A stretch of 26,659 nt of DNA from Streptomyces flaveolus. GTDB taxonomy: Bacteria; Actinomycetota; Actinomycetes; Streptomycetales; Streptomycetaceae. The first letter of the stretch is position 1; every line of letters begins with the position of its first letter. Under the pieces are notes generated by a model. It had not been told where the DNA came from. It searched no databases and saw only the letters and a list, made by a program, of their open reading frames with translations. A program made the position numbers and the translations under genes. The stretch is from the NCBI RefSeq assembly GCF_000716535.1, contig NZ_JNWV01000066.1:1-26659 (forward strand). The letters run 5' to 3'. Positions 23,547 through 26,659 of this stretch are shown piece by piece.

Positions 23547-24230
23547 ATGACGAGGTTGCGGCAGCCGGACCCGTCCGTCCCGGCGTCGCGCCGGTCGCTG
23601 CGGCGGCAGCGGGTGGCCGAACCGCGGGCGCAGGGCCGGTCCGGTCCCGAGCTGCGCGAGGTCCTCCCCTCCCTCGTCGGCCTCGGCCTGGTGCCGGTGG
23701 CCCTCGTCCTGCTGGCCGGCCGCCTCAGCCGCGCGTTCTGGACCCCCGGCCTGCTGGTGTGCGCCGTCCTGCTGGTGCCGGCCGCCGCGGTGGGCCTGCG
23801 CCTGCGCCGGGGGGTCCTGCGGCGACGCCGCGGCCGTTACACCACCCAGGAGCTCGCACGGCTGAGCGACCGCGGGCTGGTGGAGGCCACCACGCGCATG
23901 CTGGAGCGCGACGGTTGGCGTGTGGCCGACCTGAGCCTGCGCGCGGGGCGCAGACGCCTGTACGCCCGGGATGTCCACGGCCGCGAACTCGACGTCTCGT
24001 TCCGCACCGCGGCGGACGCCGACGAGGACACACGCCGGCCCGCGACCGTGCGGGAGACGGTCCGGCCCGGGGAGGTCAGGCCAGGCCGGCTCATCGTCCA
24101 CCGCGGTGACTTCAGCCGGGCCGAGGTGCGCTGGGCCGCCCGGCAGACCGACGTCCACCTCGTCGACGGCCGCCGACTGCGCCGCTGGGCGGCCGGCATG
24201 CCGCTGGACAAGCTGGGACAGCGACGCTGA
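23547..24230 (+). CDS. Membrane-anchored Mrr-like restriction endonuclease-fold protein
   Basis: The 227-residue product has two hydrophobic segments (about 41-60 and 67-86) followed by a cytoplasmic domain. The domain begins LARLSDRGLVEATTRMLERDGWRV, the start of an Mrr-type PD-(D/E)XK fold. It ends with RLIVHRGDFSRAEVRWAARQ and VHLVDGRRL, matching the 'feT..fs..A..... v.LiDG..L' end of that fold. The catalytic strand, normally an acidic loop followed by QxK, reads RDVHGRELDVSFR and has no QxK, so nuclease activity is unlikely. The ATG at 23547 is followed by the conserved region; a GTG at 23496 is an alternative start. No methylase or partner gene is nearby. Confidence 0.65.
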   Translation: MTRLRQPDPSVPASRRSLRRQRVAEPRAQGRSGPELREVLPSLVGLGLVPVALVLLAGRLSRAFWTPGLLVCAVLLVPAAAVGLRLRRGVLRRRRGRYTTQELARLSDRGLVEATTRMLERDGWRVADLSLRAGRRRLYARDVHGRELDVSFRTAADADEDTRRPATVRETVRPGEVRPGRLIVHRGDFSRAEVRWAARQTDVHLVDGRRLRRWAAGMPLDKLGQRR

Positions 24231-24256
24231 GCGGTGACGCATCCGGCCCCGTGGGC

Positions 24257-24299
24257 ATTAGTAGACCGATTGACTAGTAGCCGACCGGTCTACTAATCT
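24257..24299 (+). promoter_or_regulatory. SDR promoter inside a large inverted repeat
   Basis: ATTAGTAGACCG (24257-24268) and CGGTCTACTAAT (24286-24297) are perfect 12-bp arms 17 bp apart. Between and over them lie TTGACT (-35, 24270-24275) and TAATCT (-10, 24294-24299, 18-nt spacer). A further TAGTAG half-site at 24276-24281 pairs with CTACTA at 24290-24295. A TetR-family dimer or pair of dimers bound here would block transcription. Confidence 0.7.
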
Positions 24300-24332
24300 C
24301 TGCGACAGGAGCCCCCGCCTGGAGAGAAGATC

Positions 24333-25040
24333 ATGAGCACTCAGAAGGTCGCAGTCGTCACCGGTGCCTCGCAGGGCCTCGGCGCGAGCATCGTCGACGC
24401 CTACCGCAAGCATGGTTACGCCGTCGTCGCCACGTCCCGCACCATCGCCCCGTCCGGTGACCCGGACCTGCTCACCGTGCAGGGCGACATCGCCGACCCC
24501 GCCACCGCCGAGCGCGTCATCGCCCAGGGTCTGGAGCGGTTCGGCCGCATCGACAGCCTCGTCAACAACGCGGGCATCTTCGTCGCCAAGCCCTTCACCG
24601 AGTACACCCTGGACGACTACGCCGCCGTAACCGGCGTGAACCTCAGCGGCTTCTTCCGCATCACCCAGCTGGCCATCGAGCAGATGCTCGGCCAGGGCGG
24701 GGGTCACGTCGTCACCATCACCACCAGCCTGGTCGACAGCCCGGACATGCGCCTGCCCTCCGCCATGGCCTCGCTGACCAAGGGCGGGCTCCAGTCCGTC
24801 ACCAAGTCCCTGGCCATCGAGTACGCCACCCGCGGCATCCGCGTGAACGCCGTCTCGCCCGGGACCATCAAGACCCCGATGCACCCGGAGGAGACCCACG
24901 CGACCCTCGGCGACCTGCACCCGATGCGGCGCATGGGCGAACAGAGCGACATCGCGGACGCGGTGCTGTACCTGGAGAACGCCCCGTTCGTCACCGGCGA
25001 GATCCTGCACGTCGACGGCGGCATGAGCGCGGGGCACTGA
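24333..25040 (+). CDS. Short-chain dehydrogenase/reductase lacking the usual catalytic Tyr
   Basis: The 235-residue product is a classical SDR by length and fold: TGASQGLG (10-17) for cofactor binding, NNAG (78-81), a catalytic-region Ser at about 132 (TITTSLV), SPG at 175-177 and a C-terminal VTGEILHVDGG. The active-site YxxxK reads AMASLTK: Lys150 is present but position 146, where Tyr belongs, is Ala. The enzyme may use another residue, act on an unusual substrate or be non-catalytic. The ATG at 24333 follows GGAGAG. It has its own operator-bearing promoter and a strong terminator, and the TetR at 25462 is the likely regulator. Cytoplasmic, probably NAD(P)-binding. Confidence 0.9.
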   Translation: MSTQKVAVVTGASQGLGASIVDAYRKHGYAVVATSRTIAPSGDPDLLTVQGDIADPATAERVIAQGLERFGRIDSLVNNAGIFVAKPFTEYTLDDYAAVTGVNLSGFFRITQLAIEQMLGQGGGHVVTITTSLVDSPDMRLPSAMASLTKGGLQSVTKSLAIEYATRGIRVNAVSPGTIKTPMHPEETHATLGDLHPMRRMGEQSDIADAVLYLENAPFVTGEILHVDGGMSAGH

Positions 25041-25072
25041 GCACGGCGTGCCGCCGGTGTGCGCAACGGTCC

Positions 25073-25102
25073 GTGGCCGGTTCAGTCCGCTGAACCGGCC
25101 AC
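25073..25102 (+). terminator. Terminator after the SDR gene
   Basis: GTGGCCGGTTCAG (25073-25085), loop TCCG, CTGAACCGGCCAC (25090-25102): a perfect 13-bp stem 33 nt after the stop codon. Confidence 0.85.
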
Positions 25103-25214
25103 AGGCATGAGCACCTCGCGGCGGGGGTCAGTGCCGCAGCGATATAAGTCGACGGCCGTCAGGGGGTGGTGGCCACGCATTGGGATACATCTCCTGTCAC
25201 GGCTAGTCAGGTAA

Positions 25215-25230
25215 GCAACCTTCCGGTTGC
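25215..25230. promoter_or_regulatory. Palindrome GCAACC-N4-GGTTGC
   Basis: Perfect 6-bp arms with TTCC between them; similarity extends outward (GGTAA/CTGCC). It shares the CAACC-N4-GGTTG core with the repeat at 20717-20732. The target gene is unclear. It lies in the 360-bp gap before the TetR gene, which otherwise contains only the two operators listed next. Confidence 0.4.
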
Positions 25231-25262
25231 CTGCCGAGAGGTTCGGCCGACCGTACTTTCGA

Positions 25263-25284
25263 TATAGACGACCGGACGTCTACT
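25263..25284. promoter_or_regulatory. Operator-like 22-mer, distal copy
   Basis: It contains the palindrome TAGACG-N6-CGTCTA (25265-25282). It matches the 22-mer at 25434-25455 at 18 of 22 positions, 171 bp upstream of it. It is probably a second binding site of the TetR encoded downstream. Confidence 0.55.
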
Positions 25285-25433
25285 CCTACTACTCCCGCTC
25301 CTGCCCGAGTACGACGCCGGACCAGCATCAGGTGTGACGGCGATCCCGGCGATGCGCGCGGACCCCTCCCTCAGCGCGCCGGGGGGACGTCGATGTTGCC
25401 GTCGTGCAGCTACCGCCGCAGGGACCGCCCCTT

Positions 25434-25455
25434 TATAGTCGATCGGTCGTATACT
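25434..25455. promoter_or_regulatory. Operator-like 22-mer over the TetR -10 box
   Basis: It is related to the site at 25263-25284 and includes the -10 box TATACT (25450-25455). The ATG at 25462 is 7 nt after this box and has no Shine-Dalgarno, so the message is predicted to be leaderless and self-repressed. Confidence 0.65.
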
Positions 25456-25461
25456 GGCCCC

Positions 25462-26082
25462 ATGGGACGGACAAGTGACGCCAGGAAGAAGATCCTCGAC
25501 GCTGCGCAGTCACTCATCGAGCTGCGTGGCTACTCGGCGCTGGGCGTGGCCGAGATCTGCAAGGCGGCCGAGGTGCCCAAGGGCAGCTTCTACTACTTCT
25601 TCGAGTCCAAGGAGGCCCTCGCGCTCGCCGTGATCGACGAGCACTGGGCCGCCGAGCGGCGCGACTGGACCGGCCTCCTGAAGAACGAGGCGGAACCGCC
25701 CCTCCAGCGACTGCGCCAGCTCTTCGAGGCGACCGAGGCCGAGCACCGGGCCTGTCGGGCCGACCGCGGATCGATCGCGGGCTGCATGCTCGGCAACCTC
25801 TCCCTGGAGATGTGCAACCAGAGCGAGGCCGTGCGCGACCGGCTCAAGGAGATCTTCGAGGACCAGGTCGACTTGATCGAAGCGGTGGTCACCGAGGCCC
25901 AGAGCCGTGGCGAGGTCACCGTCAGCGACGTCCGCGAATCGGCCCGGGCCGTTGTCGCTCAGTTGGAGGGCCAGGTGCTGTTCGCCAAGCTATACAACAC
26001 CGCTTCACCGCTCGGCGCGCTCTGGGCCAACTGCCTGGCGCTGCTGAACGCCCGGCCGGCCTCCGTCACAGCCGCCCTCTGA
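25462..26082 (+). CDS. TetR/AcrR-family transcriptional regulator, leaderless
   Basis: The 206-residue product has a TetR helix-turn-helix at about residues 28-46 (GVAEICKAAEVPKGSFYYF) and then FESKEALALAVIDEHW. Its C-terminal domain carries IAGCMLGNLSLEM, the GC-x-L motif shared with the TetR at 9308. The ATG at 25462 was chosen, rather than an upstream TTG or ATG, because the family alignment starts at GRTSDARKKILDAA and because a TATACT -10 box ends 6 nt before it. An operator-like 22-mer covers that box. The upstream SDR, with a related operator, is the likely target. The gene ends before a hairpin at 26117. Confidence 0.92.
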   Translation: MGRTSDARKKILDAAQSLIELRGYSALGVAEICKAAEVPKGSFYYFFESKEALALAVIDEHWAAERRDWTGLLKNEAEPPLQRLRQLFEATEAEHRACRADRGSIAGCMLGNLSLEMCNQSEAVRDRLKEIFEDQVDLIEAVVTEAQSRGEVTVSDVRESARAVVAQLEGQVLFAKLYNTASPLGALWANCLALLNARPASVTAAL

Positions 26083-26116
26083 GGGCACACCGGGACCCGA
26101 GGGCCCTGGATCCGGT

Positions 26117-26147
26117 GCGGCCCCTGGTCCCGATGGCCAGGGGCCGC
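26117..26147 (+). terminator. Terminator after the TetR gene
   Basis: GCGGCCCCTGG (26117-26127) pairs perfectly with CCAGGGGCCGC (26137-26147) across a 9-nt loop, 34 nt after the stop. Confidence 0.75.
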
Positions 26148-26189
26148 CGCCGCGTCTTCTGCGATCGCCTCCGCGCCGACGTGGAGAGG

Positions 26190-26505
26190 CGATGCGTCGA
26201 CGCACGCCCACCTCGCCCGGAACGAGGGCGAGCGGCTCCGGCCGACGAGACACGGCCTGCGCGCGGGCAGGGCAGTCGGGGGCCGCGTGGACCTGCTCCG
26301 CGGCTACGGCCGGCTCACCGGCGAGAAGCAGGTGGCGGTCGGTACGCGCGAGCGCGACACGTTCCCCCTCACCGCCCGGCACGCCGTCGTCGTCGCCACC
26401 GGCACCGGCCCTCCCCGACCTGCCCGGTCTGGACTCGGTGCGTCCGTGAACCAGCGTGAGGCGAAGAGCCCGTCCGAGGAGCCCGGCCGACGACTCGTGG
26501 GCCGC
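26190..26505 (+). pseudogene. N-terminal-half remnant of a flavoprotein disulfide oxidoreductase
   Basis: A plus-strand frame reads VDLLRGYGRLTGEKQVAVGT, then LTARHAVVVATGTG. The next frame gives PALPDLPGLDSVRP, and the first frame resumes with NQREAKSPSEEPGRRLV. This is the region from the end of the FAD domain to the start of the NAD domain in mercuric-reductase-like enzymes, and it stops where VIGGG would be expected. Two frameshifts, no N-terminal CxxxxC region and no NAD domain make it a remnant. Its motif wording suggests a different subfamily from the truncated gene at 11517-12359. Confidence 0.6.
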
Positions 26506-26518
26506 ATGTCACACGGCC

Positions 26519-26558
26519 GGCCGGGGCCGCTCCCGTCCTCCGTGAAGCGGCCCCGGCC
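26519..26558. terminator. Hairpin, probable terminator
   Basis: GGCCGGGGCCGCT (26519-26531) pairs perfectly with AGCGGCCCCGGCC (26546-26558), loop 14 nt. It lies directly after the oxidoreductase remnant. Confidence 0.6.
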
Positions 26559-26563
26559 GACAG

Positions 26564-26602
26564 CGGTCACCGTCGTCCTCCGCTCTCGGACGACGGTGAC
26601 CG
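26564..26602 (-). terminator. Hairpin, probable terminator of a minus-strand gene at the right edge
   Basis: A 15-bp stem (CGGTCACCGTCGTCC, 26564-26578, with GGACGACGGTGACCG, 26588-26602) and a 9-nt loop, 30 nt beyond a minus-strand TGA at 26633-26635. Confidence 0.6.
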
Positions 26603-26632
26603 GGGTGTCGCCGGCCGAGGCCGGCGAGGTCC

Positions 26633-26659
26633 TCAGCTGGCGCGCAGCGGAGCGAGGGC
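26633..26659 (-). CDS. Possible 3' end of a minus-strand gene (partial)
   Basis: The minus-strand reading from the right edge is ALAPLRAS followed by TGA. The strong hairpin just beyond it supports a real gene end, but eight codons cannot be identified. Confidence 0.35.
   Translation of the reverse strand, partial: ALAPLRAS

Noticed and set aside
25334..25438. Small plus-strand frame of 34 codons before the TetR gene
   Set aside because: No ribosome-binding site, low-complexity product, and its stop lies inside the operator of the TetR gene.

Overview
The window is very GC-rich, with strong G/C bias at third codon positions. It carries several TetR regulators, a SARP/AfsR-type regulator, MFS exporters, a secreted GH31 glycosidase and long perfect GC hairpins. 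This points to a Streptomyces (or close actinomycete) chromosome, probably an accessory or arm-like region. No rRNA, tRNA, CRISPR array, transposase or complete mobile element was seen.

Layout. 1-96 is the 3' end of an unknown gene. 181-1452 is an MFS exporter with a terminator. 1584-2252 is a frameshifted beta-helix/AAA ATPase pseudogene that runs into a 33-bp direct repeat. 2306-4546 (minus) is a SARP regulator with an NB-ARC domain. 4997-6265 (minus) is a collapsed pentose-phosphate block, in which remnants of transketolase and opcA flank an intact DUF2630 gene. 6401-6874 (minus) is Dps. 7298-7960 and 8232-9065 (minus) are an NAD(P)-binding protein and an alpha/beta hydrolase. 9308-9883 is a TetR gene with a leaderless-type promoter. 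10296-11324 (minus) is a TDT/SLAC1-type membrane protein. 11517-12359 (minus) is a pyridine-nucleotide disulfide oxidoreductase missing its 5' half, butted against the 3' end of an opposing gene. 12616-15924 (minus) is a secreted, CBM-bearing GH31 enzyme with two LacI-type operator candidates upstream. 16161-17558 (minus) is a two-gene unit encoding a small conserved-looking protein and a protein with 11-residue repeats. 17943-18440 holds two more gene remnants (XRE-cupin regulator and medium-chain dehydrogenase). 18774-20440 holds two tandem, near-identical alpha/beta hydrolases, the first exported and the second cytoplasmic, behind a palindrome-covered promoter. 20921-22892 is an MFS exporter and a TetR repressor sharing the same operator motif. 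22950-23080 is an isochorismatase remnant. 23547-24230 is a membrane-anchored Mrr-like protein. 24333-25040 is an SDR lacking the usual catalytic Tyr. 25462-26082 is a TetR with an operator over its own -10 box. 26190-26505 is the 5' half of a second flavoprotein oxidoreductase, broken by frameshifts.

How the parts work together. The clearest functional circuit is the TetR/MFS efflux pair, where matching AGACAG-N2-CTGTCT palindromes precede both genes. A second likely circuit is the SDR plus the downstream TetR, whose intergenic region holds two related 22-bp operators, with a looser relative upstream of the SDR. The GH31 enzyme looks carbohydrate-controlled. At least eight broken or truncated genes lie in 26.7 kb, so the region is decaying or rearranging, or else the assembly carries clustered indel errors; read mapping would decide. 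I did not find a convincing new multi-gene defence or biosynthetic system. The most unusual items are the 11-mer repeat protein pair, the exported/cytoplasmic hydrolase twins and the collapsed pentose-phosphate block.
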